From: an uncultured Brachyspira sp.
GTDB lineage: Bacteria; Spirochaetota; Brachyspiria; Brachyspirales; Brachyspiraceae
Assembly: GCF_944393015.1 (NCBI RefSeq)
Contig: NZ_CALXYQ010000014.1
Span: 1 to 60,951, forward strand
Direction: 5' to 3'
DNA: 60,951 nt
A model generated the notes under the pieces. It had not been told where the DNA came from. It saw nothing but the letters and a program-made list of their open reading frames with translations, and did not search any database. Made by a program: the position numbers and the translations under genes. Positions within the stretch are counted from its first letter, which is position 1. Every line of letters begins with the position of its first letter. Below are positions 35,818 to 45,298 of this stretch, one piece after another.

Positions 35818-36876
35818 TCAATAAACAATTCCTCCGCATAAAGTTATATCATTATCATAACATACACATGATTGTCCTTTAGCTATAATTCCTGTAGGTT
35901 CATGAAATTTTATATTAATAGTATTTTCATCTATTGGAATGACAGTAGCCATAGTACCTTTATGTGCACTTCTTGTTTTTACTAATGCTTCAAATTCTTT
36001 TTGCTTAGGTTCTGCTATCCAATTAACATCATATATTTTTACTTCATTAACAAATGTATGATTTTTATTTCCAACATAAACAGTATTTGTTTCTCTGTCT
36101 AATGATACTATAAATAGAGGTTCTTTATAGGCTATACCCAAACCTTTTCTCTGCCCTACTGTATAATGCCATATTCCTTTATGATGTCCCAATATTTCAT
36201 TAGTATCTATATTTATTATGCTGCCTTCTTTATCTTCGTCAAATAATCTATGATACTCGCCTGCAAAAAAATCCTGACTCTCACTTTTTTCTGCAACATC
36301 TAAATTATATTCTCTTGCAATGTTTCTTGTATCTTCTTTAGTATTTTCATGCATTGGAAAGATTATTTTAGATAATTGATCTTGAGTAAGTCTGTACAAA
36401 AAATATGACTGATCTTTTATTAAATTTTTTCCTCTTAAAAGAAGATATCTTTTAGTTTTTTCATCATATTTTACACCTGCATAATGTCCTGTAGCAAATT
36501 TATCAAATTCTAAACCTTGTTTCTCTATAGCATCAAATAAAGCCATAAATTTAATCTGACTATTACACATTATACAAGGGTTTGGAGTAAATCCTTTTTT
36601 ATAGGATTCAGTAACATAATCTATAACTTTTTTCTGAAACATCTCGCTTACATCGAATGCATAATAATCTATACCTATTGCTTTTGCATATTTTTCGCAT
36701 TCCTCTACAATATTTTTCTGATAAGGGCTATAACAAGAACCGCTTAAAGGTGCTCTTTCATCTCCATTCCATAAAAGCATAGTAACACCGAATACATTAT
36801 TACCTTGTTCTTTTAAAAGTTTTGCTGTAGTAGTAGAATCAACTCCTGCACTCATTCCAACCGCTATTTTTTGCAT
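35818..36876 (-). CDS. mnmA: tRNA-uridine 2-sulfurtransferase (MnmA-type) lacking the third cysteine
   Basis: This 352-aa cytoplasmic enzyme thiolates U34 of tRNA for Lys, Glu and Gln. The PP-loop is SAGVDSTTTA (9-18), the first Cys pair is in NPCIMCNSQIKF (Cys101, Cys104), and ATGHYAG and KDQSYFLYRL match the family. The barrel domain holds YTVGQRKGLGI. The second catalytic Cys (Cys199 in E. coli, in an ICF context) is replaced: the segment reads SESQDFFAGEY with Phe203-Phe204. This variant seems to be a subfamily rather than a decayed gene, since the rest is intact. The strong AAGGAGAG ribosome binding site supports expression. Confidence 0.9.
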   Translation of the reverse strand: MQKIAVGMSAGVDSTTTAKLLKEQGNNVFGVTMLLWNGDERAPLSGSCYSPYQKNIVEECEKYAKAIGIDYYAFDVSEMFQKKVIDYVTESYKKGFTPNPCIMCNSQIKFMALFDAIEKQGLEFDKFATGHYAGVKYDEKTKRYLLLRGKNLIKDQSYFLYRLTQDQLSKIIFPMHENTKEDTRNIAREYNLDVAEKSESQDFFAGEYHRLFDEDKEGSIINIDTNEILGHHKGIWHYTVGQRKGLGIAYKEPLFIVSLDRETNTVYVGNKNHTFVNEVKIYDVNWIAEPKQKEFEALVKTRSAHKGTMATVIPIDENTINIKFHEPTGIIAKGQSCVCYDNDITLCGGIVY

Positions 36877-36964
36877 ACTACTCTCCTTTTATTCTTTATA
36901 TAATATAACTATATCATATTGAATTTAATAAAAATTACAAATAAGAAAACATTTTAAATTTTAT

Positions 36965-37483
36965 TATATACTGAAAATTTTTAAGTTTGTTAATTTTATT
37001 ACAATTTGTAAAGTATATTAATAAAATATAATTTAAAATACCTAAACACTATATTTCGTTATAGAAGTTTTTTTATTTTATTCAACTTTTTCCCGTAGCA
37101 AAAAGTTGCTGCCGCAGGCACGCTTTGCGAAAGTACAAGTGTTTAAGTTTTACATCTAAAAAATACATATTAATAATAGCATATATTTTATCTTAAATTT
37201 AATAATTTATTTTACATATAAAAGTAGCATATTTGATACTCATTTTACATTATAATAAATAATCAGCCGCAAATATAGATGACTATCCATAATATTATAA
37301 TATATGTGTAGAAAGCCTACGCGAAGCGTACCCGAATTATCGAGAATATAAGATTATCTTTAATGAACTCTGCCTTGCTGTGCGTGTCGATGAAGTCCGC
37401 CTGCGACCGAAGGGAGTACCTTTAGGTAGGTGTGCGGCGGGAAAAAGTTGAATAAAATAAAAAACTTAAAAATTTTTAATATA
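36965..37483. repeat. Dispersed repeat family 1, inverted double copy
   Basis: Both borders are the left end of the unit in inverted orientation: CTGAAAATTTTTAAGTTTG at the left and CTTAAAAATTTTTAATAT at the right. CAACTTTTTCCCG and CGGGAAAAAGTTG are also opposed. A right-end fragment (ACCTAAACACTATATTTCG) lies inside. The copy therefore looks like nested insertions. Its right border touches the stop codon of the batE-like gene. Confidence 0.7.
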
Positions 37484-38155
37484 TCATATTTTTTCAGCAG
37501 AACTTTTACTTATCCAGCCTTTGAAATTACCTTTAACATAATACCAATTAGTATATTCTTCAAGCACTTTCAATTTCTCGCCTTCAGATATTTGTGAAAC
37601 TATAGATGACTTTGTACTGCTTCCGCTATATAGATTGGCATTATCTATTGTTATTACATAATCAGAATTTATACTATTATTTAATATTGCAGTAGGTATT
37701 AAAAGAACTATCGAAAGCATTAATAAAAATTTATTTATTTTTTTACTCTTTATAAACATTATTATCATTAAAGTAAAAGAGATTAAAAACAGTATTAAAA
37801 ATCCATACATTATAATTATGAGCTGTGAATCATAATCATTATTGCCTGTTAATGAATTTATCATCACTTTTGTTTCCTTATCAAAAGGCGATATATTCAA
37901 AGCCTTTTCATAATAAAGAACTGCATATCCATTGCTTCCAATAGCCGCATAGGATGAAGCTAAATTATAATACAAATCTTTTGAAACAAAATTAGATGCC
38001 GCAATATCTTTATACAAATAATTAGCCTCTAAATATTTTCCGTCATTATAAAGTTTATTAGCAGATTCAAATAAATTATTTAATTTATCCAAATCAGCTG
38101 CACTGCATAAATAATATGATTGAAACAAAAGTAATACTATAATTAATTTTTTCAT
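37484..38155 (-). CDS. batE: BatE-like TPR/SH3 protein
   Basis: This 223-aa protein has a signal peptide (about 1-20) and TPR repeats (about 22-105, for example LYYNLASSYAAIGSNGYAVLYYEKAL). Two adjacent transmembrane helices (about 112-155) precede a C-terminal bacterial SH3 domain (ANLYSGSSTKSSIVSQISEG, ending WYYVKGNFKGWIS). This layout matches the last gene of Bat operons. It is probably an inner-membrane protein working with the BatD and VWA proteins. It follows batD after 26 nt and is the promoter-distal gene of the operon. Confidence 0.8.
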   Translation of the reverse strand: MKKLIIVLLLFQSYYLCSAADLDKLNNLFESANKLYNDGKYLEANYLYKDIAASNFVSKDLYYNLASSYAAIGSNGYAVLYYEKALNISPFDKETKVMINSLTGNNDYDSQLIIIMYGFLILFLISFTLMIIMFIKSKKINKFLLMLSIVLLIPTAILNNSINSDYVITIDNANLYSGSSTKSSIVSQISEGEKLKVLEEYTNWYYVKGNFKGWISKSSAEKI

Positions 38156-38181
38156 ATCAATATATAACCTATCATATAAAA

Positions 38182-39915
38182 TTACTTTTTAATTTTTAAT
38201 TCTTTTATGTATTTTACTAATTCTATAGATTTTGTATGATAATCTTCATTTCCTGATGATTTCCCTGAATACAATTCAAAATTACATTTATCAATTATAT
38301 TTTTTATTTCATTAGCTTTTTCATAATCAATATAATCTCTTAATTTATCATACAAAACATTATCATCTTGTATATTAAATTTATTTTTTATAGCAGTAAG
38401 TAAAAGATTTTCTACAGATTTACAATACTCTTTTCTATTATTGGAATTATAATAATTTAAAATATCATCTATACTATTATCTTTATTATTTTTTTTAGCA
38501 AATGAAAATTTTATATTACTAAATCTTTTAGCATTATAAATAATCAAAGAAGCAATTATCAATATTAATATATAAATATAAATTATATTAATGCTTAACA
38601 CTTTGAAATTCTTATCTTCTCTAAGATTAGTATTTCTTATAGATATAGTATTTATTTCTTCACCATCATTATTAACAAATGAATTATTATTAATTTTATT
38701 TCCTGATATTGTTAAGCTTATAGGATTAGAATGTATATTAGTATAAGCCTTATCATTAGGAGAGAAATAACAGAAATTAATACTAGCAATAGAAGAAGCA
38801 CCTTCATTTTTAGCTACTAAAATATATTCTTTAACTTTTCTTCCAAGCATTTTATTATCATCAAACCAATTAGTTTCATATATTTTAGGCTGATAAACAG
38901 AGAAATAGTTTGTAATATTATCATTAATATTAGGCATAGTTATTATAGAAGTATTACCCTCTCCGGCAACTTCCATTGTAATTAAAAGCTCTTCTCCAAC
39001 AGCAACATTAGTTTTATTTACTTTTGTAGTAAAAATAAAATTACCAACTGCCCCTGAAAAATTTTCAAAACCTTTTCTGTCAGGAAGCGGAAGCACTTTT
39101 ATAGAAAAAGTTTCCTCCCCGTATTGTACTCTGTCATAAAACATTCCGTCCTTTTCAAATACAAAAGGAGTAGTTAATATATTCTTAGTACCTGTTTTTA
39201 CCGGATAAAGAACTTCTCTTTTTAATGGTATGCTGTTTACTCTTTTTCCGTCTATTATTTCAGTAAAAGTATTATACTTTGAAGAATCCGAATATGAAAT
39301 AAAATCTGTTCTGTCTGGTATCTTAGAAAATCCAAGCACTGTAACAGGAATATGAGTATAAGCCTTTTGTGTTATATATATAGGTTCATACATATATACT
39401 TCTTTTTTATTAATGCTATTGTCCACATATATATCATCTGCATAATTCATAAAGTCATTGAATCTGTTTCCGCTTGGGGTATAAGAATCATCATTTCTAG
39501 TAGGAGCACTTACAACTTCTATCTCTACAGGATTGGATATATATGTTCTATTATTAATTTTAACAGTTATATGATCGAATTTATATTTACCTTCGCTATT
39601 TGCAACATAAGTAAAATTATATGTTTTTATAGATTTGAAAGTTCCTGAAGAATACATCATATTAATTGACTGAGATGTGCCTCTTAATGTAAGCCCCGGA
39701 ATATCATTTATTAAAACTCTGCCTGAACTATTATCTATAGTTACAGAAACAGTGAACACCTCGCCTACACCAACTTTAGTATCTGATATTTTCGTATTGA
39801 TGCTGGTTTGAGAAAATAAAGATGAACAAGCAATAAAAAATACTGCCAATATATATTTTAAAGCTGTATTACCAATCCTTATCAATTCTGCCTCCGCCGT
39901 AATATTGATCTCCAT
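38182..39915 (-). CDS. batD: BatD-like membrane protein (oxygen tolerance family)
   Basis: This 577-aa protein has an N-terminal signal segment (ALKYILAVFFIACSSLFSQ), several immunoglobulin-like periplasmic domains with BatD features (VGVGEVFTVSVTIDN, then NKTNVAVGEELLITMEVAGEGN), and one transmembrane helix near 440-460. The cytoplasmic C-terminus is helical. The first ATG (39915) overlaps the upstream gene by 47 nt and has a poor ribosome binding site. An alternative non-ATG start about 15 codons later, nearer the signal peptide, is possible. It is the third gene of the bat cluster. Confidence 0.85.
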   Translation of the reverse strand: MEINITAEAELIRIGNTALKYILAVFFIACSSLFSQTSINTKISDTKVGVGEVFTVSVTIDNSSGRVLINDIPGLTLRGTSQSINMMYSSGTFKSIKTYNFTYVANSEGKYKFDHITVKINNRTYISNPVEIEVVSAPTRNDDSYTPSGNRFNDFMNYADDIYVDNSINKKEVYMYEPIYITQKAYTHIPVTVLGFSKIPDRTDFISYSDSSKYNTFTEIIDGKRVNSIPLKREVLYPVKTGTKNILTTPFVFEKDGMFYDRVQYGEETFSIKVLPLPDRKGFENFSGAVGNFIFTTKVNKTNVAVGEELLITMEVAGEGNTSIITMPNINDNITNYFSVYQPKIYETNWFDDNKMLGRKVKEYILVAKNEGASSIASINFCYFSPNDKAYTNIHSNPISLTISGNKINNNSFVNNDGEEINTISIRNTNLREDKNFKVLSINIIYIYILILIIASLIIYNAKRFSNIKFSFAKKNNKDNSIDDILNYYNSNNRKEYCKSVENLLLTAIKNKFNIQDDNVLYDKLRDYIDYEKANEIKNIIDKCNFELYSGKSSGNEDYHTKSIELVKYIKELKIKK

Positions 39916-40771
39916 TATCTTTATCTTTTCTATACTGTCTTAAAGATTCTAATAATCTGTCTATATCTGATTTACTGTCTTGATTATCATTTTGATTGTT
40001 ATTTCCGCCATTATTGTTTTGATTATCCTGATTATTATCTCCGCCATTGTTATTCTGATTATCATTATTTCCATTATTATTTTGATTATCTTGATTATTA
40101 TTCTGATCGTTTTGATTGTTCTGGTTATTTTGATTATCTTGATTTTGATCGTTTTGATTATTTTGATTATCATGATTATCATTATTCTGATTATCTTGAT
40201 TATTTTGATCATTATTTCCAGAACCGCTATTATTATTATCGCTTTGTCCTTGCTGATTCTGATCTTGATTCTGCTGCATACTAGGACCTGCATTGTTATT
40301 CTGTTTTTGTTCTTCTAATTTTTTCTGTGCATATTCTAATGCCATTTTTGAATTGCTGTCATCTGGAGTATTAACAAGAGATTCAACTAATTCATTTATA
40401 GCATTCTGATAATCTTTCATTTCAATTCTAGTTAGTCCTGCATTATAATGTACTGAACTTTTCATTTCTTTACTTGTATTATCTGTAAAACTTTTTTTAG
40501 CCATATCATATAATTGAAGAGCACTGTTCATATCGCCTATAGATGACATGGTAGTACCCATATTATAAAATATTTCAGGGGAATTAGGTACTTTACTTAA
40601 AGCCTTTTCATATAAAGTTACAGCCCCGTCATAATCACCTTTCTTCATAAGTCTGTTTGCTCTGTCAACATCAAGTTTTGCAGTGAACTCATTGAATGAA
40701 AAAGCGTATATATTTGTAATAAAGCTGAATAAAAATATTATAATCAATAAACTAATTTTTTTCATTTTCAT
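39869..40771 (-). CDS. batC: BatC-like TPR protein with Asn/Gln/Asp low-complexity tail
   Basis: This 300-aa protein has a signal peptide (about 1-23), three TPR repeats (about 30-155), and a tail from about 165 to 265 made almost only of Asn, Gln, Asp and Gly. A charged conserved end follows (SDIDRLLESLRQYRKDKD). The tail is encoded by imperfect repeats of a short unit such as AATCAAGATAAT, so its length could vary between strains. It is probably a periplasmic scaffold of the Bat complex. AGAGG lies 5 nt upstream of the ATG. It follows the VWA gene by 12 nt. Confidence 0.85.
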   Translation of the reverse strand: MKMKKISLLIIIFLFSFITNIYAFSFNEFTAKLDVDRANRLMKKGDYDGAVTLYEKALSKVPNSPEIFYNMGTTMSSIGDMNSALQLYDMAKKSFTDNTSKEMKSSVHYNAGLTRIEMKDYQNAINELVESLVNTPDDSNSKMALEYAQKKLEEQKQNNNAGPSMQQNQDQNQQGQSDNNNSGSGNNDQNNQDNQNNDNHDNQNNQNDQNQDNQNNQNNQNDQNNNQDNQNNNGNNDNQNNNGGDNNQDNQNNNGGNNNQNDNQDSKSDIDRLLESLRQYRKDKDNGDQYYGGGRIDKDW

Positions 40772-40783
40772 AATACCTCTTAA

Positions 40784-41824
40784 TTAATTACTAACTTCAG
40801 ATTTTCTATTCATTATTTTTTCTTTTATTATCTTCTCTTTAATAGTTTCTCTCACCTTTATTTGAGTTAATATATTAAATATGCTTGCTAAAAATATCAA
40901 ACCGGCAGAAATAGCCAAAAATATTTGAAATCTCTCTTTATAGCTTCTATTATTTCTTACAGCCGAAACACTATCCATACTCTGCTTCATATCATCAAAT
41001 ATACTTTCAAGAGAAACATTTTCTGCAATATAGCTTTTCCCATGAGTAGAATCTGCTATTAACTTTAATGTACTGTCATCTCTTTTTGAAATAACAGATT
41101 TTTCTCTCACTCCTAAATCAGTACTTATGCTAGCACCAACTTCAGTTCCAACACCTACAGTATATACACTGATATTCATTTCATTTAATTGCTTTAATAT
41201 ATCATCAAAATAACCGCCATGATCTTCACCGTCAGTTATTAATATAATAGATTTTTTACTAACAGCATCAACATTGAAAGTATTCTTAGCTGTAACTAAA
41301 GCATCAGCTATTCTAGTACCTTGTAAAGTAACAGATTTAGTTGTTAAATTATCAAGTATATAAGTAAATGTTTCCATATCCTGAGTAAAAGGAGAAGCTA
41401 TAAAACTAGTTCCTGCAAAACCTACTAATGCCACAGATAAATTATCGGTTTTTTTTACAAATTTTTCTATTTCCAATTTAGCTCTTTCAAGTCTTGAAGG
41501 CCATACATCATCAGCATCCATTGATCTTGATAAATCTAATGCTATAGTTACCATATAATTATCTGTTTTTATTTTCTGCTCTATTATTCCCCATTTAGGC
41601 TGCATCAAAGCAAATACCAAGCATGCAGCTGCAAGTATCATAAATATAATAGAGAATATTCTTAAATTTGATATTCTTTTATAATTTTTATCATTTTGAA
41701 AATTCAAGTTTTTAGTAAATATTGATAAAACTTTATGTACTTTTCTCCTTGACATAACAAATAAAATTATAAGTACAGGAATAAATACATACAAAACTAT
41801 AAATTTAAAATCTCCAAAAAACAT
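40784..41824 (-). CDS. batB: BatA/BatB-type von Willebrand factor A membrane protein
   Basis: This 346-aa inner-membrane protein has two N-terminal transmembrane helices (about 5-25 and 53-75), a VWA domain (about 88-285) and a C-terminal helix near 308-328. The metal-ion-dependent adhesion site is complete: DLSRSMDADD, a Thr in LQGTRIADAL, and ITDGEDHGG. It is the first gene of the Bat operon. Bat proteins are linked to stress or oxygen tolerance, though the mechanism is unclear. Only one VWA gene is present, and no MoxR ATPase lies next to it in the window. It could equally be called batA. Confidence 0.88.
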   Translation of the reverse strand: MFFGDFKFIVLYVFIPVLIILFVMSRRKVHKVLSIFTKNLNFQNDKNYKRISNLRIFSIIFMILAAACLVFALMQPKWGIIEQKIKTDNYMVTIALDLSRSMDADDVWPSRLERAKLEIEKFVKKTDNLSVALVGFAGTSFIASPFTQDMETFTYILDNLTTKSVTLQGTRIADALVTAKNTFNVDAVSKKSIILITDGEDHGGYFDDILKQLNEMNISVYTVGVGTEVGASISTDLGVREKSVISKRDDSTLKLIADSTHGKSYIAENVSLESIFDDMKQSMDSVSAVRNNRSYKERFQIFLAISAGLIFLASIFNILTQIKVRETIKEKIIKEKIMNRKSEVSN

Positions 41825-42061
41825 ATCATTTCCATTTAAAATAAAATATTATTAATATTATACCTATATTTGGTATAATATCAATATGCTAATTTTTCAT
41901 AATAATAACCATTAAATTTAAAATATATTAAAAAGTATATTATCATTTTAATTAACATGTTGCTTTGGCAATAGAATTTTATATATAAATATTCTATTAT
42001 TATTTTTGTAAGATATTAGAAGATAACAAAAAATAATAAAATATAATAAAGGATATTATAA

Positions 42062-42877
42062 ATGAAAAGAAGAATAATAAAAATCGATGAAGATAAATGC
42101 ACAGGCTGCGGAATATGCATACCTGATTGTCCGGAAGGAGCTTTACAAATAATAGACGGAAAGGCAAGACTTATAAGCGATTTATTCTGCGATGGGCTTG
42201 GTGCTTGTATAAAGGCTTGTCCTGAAAATGCTATGGAAATAGAAGAAAGAGAAGCTGAAGAATATGATGAAAGCAAAGTAATGGAAAATATAGTAAAAGG
42301 CGGAGTTAATGTTATAAAGGCTCATCTTGAACATTTAAGAGATCATGGAGAAGATAAGCTGTTTAATGAAGCTGTAAAATATTTAAAAGATCATAATATG
42401 GAGGTTCCAAACATGGAAGAAAATAAACATTGCGGCTGTCCGGGAAGCATGCAGAAAGATATGAGAAATCAATTCAGAGGTGAAAATAATAATAACAATG
42501 TACAAATGACTTCAGAATTGAGAAATTGGCCTATACAATTAAAATTAATGAATCCTAATGCTAATTATTTAGATAATGCAGATTTACTTATAGCTGCTGA
42601 CTGCGTGCCTTTTTCTTATCCGAATTTTCATTCAAGATTTTTAAAAAATAAAACTCTTTTGATGTTCTGTCCAAAATTAGATACTGATATAGACAGCTAC
42701 ATAGAAAAACTAGTTAACATATTTACAAATAAAAATATTAAGTCAATATCTATAGTAAGAATGGAAGTTCCTTGCTGCGGAGGAGTTGAGATGATAGTGC
42801 AGAAGGCTCTTGAAATTGCTAAGAAAAATATAATAATTAAAGAGTATGTAATTTCAATAGACGGCAATATAATTTAA
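42062..42877 (+). CDS. Two-cluster ferredoxin-type protein
   Basis: This 271-aa protein has two 4Fe-4S motifs at the start (CTGCGICIPDCPEGA and CDGLGACIKACPENA). A helical linker follows, with HCGCPGS near residue 124, and then a C-terminal domain with LLIAADCVPF, LMFCPKLD and VPCCGGVEM. The additional cysteines suggest further metal or redox sites. It resembles cytosolic iron-sulfur proteins found in anaerobes next to hydrogenase or hybrid-cluster genes, but no partner is adjacent here. It is monocistronic, with AAAGGA upstream, and convergent with a membrane glycosyltransferase-like gene. Confidence 0.88.
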   Translation: MKRRIIKIDEDKCTGCGICIPDCPEGALQIIDGKARLISDLFCDGLGACIKACPENAMEIEEREAEEYDESKVMENIVKGGVNVIKAHLEHLRDHGEDKLFNEAVKYLKDHNMEVPNMEENKHCGCPGSMQKDMRNQFRGENNNNNVQMTSELRNWPIQLKLMNPNANYLDNADLLIAADCVPFSYPNFHSRFLKNKTLLMFCPKLDTDIDSYIEKLVNIFTNKNIKSISIVRMEVPCCGGVEMIVQKALEIAKKNIIIKEYVISIDGNII

Positions 42878-42937
42878 TGATTTTTATTCTTATTAATTTT
42901 TTTATAATTACATAACAAATTCATTATAAATATAAAG

Positions 42938-42988
42938 AATACTTTTTATCTTAAAACTATATAAAGAAAAGATGAAAAGTATTCTTAA
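42938..42988. terminator. Hairpin between convergent genes
   Basis: The long stem AAGAATACTTTTTATCTT/AAGATGAAAAGTATTCTT has one mismatch and sits between two convergent genes. The T tract is weak on either strand, so termination is probable rather than certain. Confidence 0.65.
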
Positions 42989-43040
42989 AAATATAATTGT
43001 TGCAATATATTATAACTTACAACTACAAAAATAATAATTA

Positions 43041-44405
43041 TCAATTTTGTTTTTTTATATAATTTTCTATTTCTTTATGTACATTTACGGACATATTGTA
43101 TTCATAATTATCTATATATCTTTTAACAGTTCCAAACATTGCAAATGAATAAAAAATCAAAAATAAAAATAATATATACAAAACATACCTTCTATTAATA
43201 AGCTTCTCCTCAAACTTTAAAATAAAAAATAGTATAGGAGAAAATGATAAAGCAAAAACTCCATATAGATAATGAAATGAACTAGTTCTAGGCGGAGCAA
43301 TCATAAAAAATATTGTAGATACTATAATAGAAAGTAGAAGTATCAAAAACATTTCTCTAGCAGCTATTTCTTTTTTTGTTTGCAAAATAAATTGTTTTTT
43401 ATTTATGATAATATAAAAACTTCCAATCAAACAAATGGCTGTAAATATTAAACTTAATATTAATAATATAAAACCATATACAAATGATGGATTTGAAAAC
43501 CAAAAGTTTAATATATTATCTAAATTTCTCATATAAATTGAAGACATTTCATTACTTGGAAACAATACAAAAGCCTGATATTGCGGAAAACCTATATTGC
43601 TAGTCTCTCCTTTCTTTTGCAACATTAAAACAGTATTGTAAAAATTATTATTTATTTCATGTACTAAATAAGGAAGATATAAAAGAAATGATATAAATAT
43701 TCCTATTATCCAATAAAAAATATATTTCAAAGTTTTTTTAAATTTTATTAAAAGATAAATTATAACAGTAGGCACCATAGAGAAAAATACAGAAAAATGA
43801 GCTTGTGCCATTATTGCTAATACCGGGAATATGAATACAGCCGATAATTTAACCATAGCATCATTACTTTCATAAACATACTCAAACATAAAAATAAAAA
43901 ATATGAAACTAAAAATTAATGCTATATTCGGATTCCAAAATAATGTTAATGCTCTTATTAAATAACCATTGCATAATATAAGTACAGACATAAAAGCCAA
44001 TACTATATAATCAAATCTTTTACCAACCCATATTAGAAATATTATTATAATAATTAAACTAAATACATAATTTATTATTTTTGCTGTATTCAAATTTTCT
44101 GAAGATAGTTTATAAAATAAAGTATAAATAATATAATATATTCCTCCAGGAACTCTAGGCATAGTAAATTCTTCTTTATATGTATCGCATAATTCAAATC
44201 TAGTACCTGTATATGGAATTTCTTTTTTCTCATACCATTTATACATATCATAAAAATGCTGAAAATCATCTAATGTAGCTCTATAAGGTATAGAATACAA
44301 AGATATAGATATATTAATAACTATGGATAATAATATTATTAATAATGAAATAATATGTAATGGATTATTTATTTTAAACCTATTAAACATTTTTATATGA
44401 TACAT
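43041..44405 (-). CDS. Multi-pass membrane protein, GT-C glycosyltransferase-like
   Basis: This 454-aa protein has about eleven hydrophobic helices. After the first helix comes an extracytoplasmic loop with two adjacent acidic residues (ATLDDFQHFYDMYKW), as in GT-C enzymes that use lipid-linked sugars. MPRVPGGIYYIIYTLFYKL and FHYLYGVFALSF also suit that class. It may add sugars to lipids or glycans on the outer face of the inner membrane. The start is uncertain: an ATG at 44390 is also possible, and no clear ribosome binding site is seen for either. Confidence 0.7.
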   Translation of the reverse strand: MYHIKMFNRFKINNPLHIISLLIILLSIVINISISLYSIPYRATLDDFQHFYDMYKWYEKKEIPYTGTRFELCDTYKEEFTMPRVPGGIYYIIYTLFYKLSSENLNTAKIINYVFSLIIIIIFLIWVGKRFDYIVLAFMSVLILCNGYLIRALTLFWNPNIALIFSFIFFIFMFEYVYESNDAMVKLSAVFIFPVLAIMAQAHFSVFFSMVPTVIIYLLIKFKKTLKYIFYWIIGIFISFLLYLPYLVHEINNNFYNTVLMLQKKGETSNIGFPQYQAFVLFPSNEMSSIYMRNLDNILNFWFSNPSFVYGFILLILSLIFTAICLIGSFYIIINKKQFILQTKKEIAAREMFLILLLSIIVSTIFFMIAPPRTSSFHYLYGVFALSFSPILFFILKFEEKLINRRYVLYILFLFLIFYSFAMFGTVKRYIDNYEYNMSVNVHKEIENYIKKQN

Positions 44406-44534
44406 TCATTTAATAAGTAAATCAAGTTTAATACCAAAAATATTCGTTTTTTAATGAAATCTGCATTCTAGTTTTGTTTATATACGTTTTGCAATAATTT
44501 TAGTAAATATTAAATACTATTTTCAAAAATTTTC

Positions 44535-44900
44535 TATATATACTGAAAATTTTTAAGTTTGTCAACTGATGAATTTTATATAGATATTATCTACTTTTTT
44601 GCCGCACAAAAAAGTAGCAAAAAACGCAATTACTAGAACTTTATATTAAATATATACTTATTAAATATAGGATATAAGCTAAATTGAGACCATAAATGCA
44701 GGCTTTCGCGAAGCGTATCCGAGCCTGTCGAGGATATAGCTTCTTTGTGGCAATACTTACAGTACTTCCTTCGGTCGCAAAAGAAGTGGGGTGCTGCGTA
44801 AGCACGCAGAGCGGTGGGCAAAGCCCTGCAGATATTTAAAATTCAAAAAAATTATTTCTGACAAAATGTAGTTGTTTAGTTATATACTGAAAATTTTTAA
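44535..44900 (+). repeat. Dispersed repeat family 1, copy with GC-rich inserts
   Basis: This copy runs from ACTGAAAATTTTTAAGTTTG to the TGTAGTTGTTTAG end, followed directly by another left end (ACTGAAAATTTTTAA at 44886). It contains CGCGAAGCGTATCCGAG and CTTCCTTCGGTCGC modules. It is the last chromosomal feature before the prophage. Confidence 0.75.
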
Positions 44901-45247
44901 TTTTAACGAATTTTCTAAGACTATGGAAAGCGGTACAGGTTTCAAAATCTTCTCTCAAAATAAAAATCGATAAATTAAAAAATCTAGTATGCTTAAAAAA
45001 CATACTAGATTTACAACAAAAACAATTCTTAAAAATCTCGATAATAATTGCAACTAAAAAGTTATGCTTGACTTTTTTAGATAAAGAACAGAGTTTATTT
45101 CATCAATTAGCATTCCTGCTAAAAAATATCAAAAACAAATGCAGCATAAATTTATTTAAATCATTTAGGCAGTTCTTTGCTTTAATAATTTTTATCACTG
45201 CAGAAGGAGGAATATTTTTTAAAAAATACTATCACGGAGGCGGTTTA
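44901..45247. other. Junction between chromosome and prophage, no convincing gene
   Basis: The plus strand begins with a short frame end (reading ESGTGFKIFSQNKNR before a stop near 44973) that could be the remnant of a gene 3' end. A hairpin follows, and then two AAGGAGG/CGGAGG sites without a good start until 45248. A frame from a TTG at 45068 lacks coding character. The phage attachment site may lie here, but its partner is outside the window. Confidence 0.4.
44980..45012 (-). terminator. Hairpin terminator at the prophage edge
   Basis: A 12 bp perfect stem AAATCTAGTATG/CATACTAGATTT has a T run on the minus-strand side. No leftward gene is recognised directly upstream of it. Confidence 0.6.
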
Positions 45248-45298
45248 ATGTTAGTACGAAAATTGACTTATAAAAATATATTAGGCGGTATAGAATAA
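45248..45298 (+). CDS. 16-aa leader ORF coupled to the replication gene
   Basis: The frame starts at an ATG at 45248 with GGAGG 7 nt upstream and encodes a short basic peptide beginning MLVRKLTYKN. Its TAA stop overlaps the ATG of the next gene by one base (TAATG), a classic coupling arrangement. It may only serve to load ribosomes onto the replication gene. Being this short, it cannot be proven by composition. Confidence 0.45.
   Translation: MLVRKLTYKNILGGIE

Noticed and set aside
39961-40318. Open frames on both strands over batC made almost only of Ile, Lys and Asn
   Set aside because: They are shadows of the Asn/Gln/Asp-rich repeat tract; no ribosome binding sites and no natural protein composition.
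44633-44821. 62-aa leftward open frame
   Set aside because: It falls wholly inside a dispersed repeat copy and has no start signal.
45068-45298. 76-aa frame from a TTG before the phage initiator gene
   Set aside because: The first 60 codons lack a ribosome binding site and coding character; only the last 17 codons (45248 on) have a proper start.
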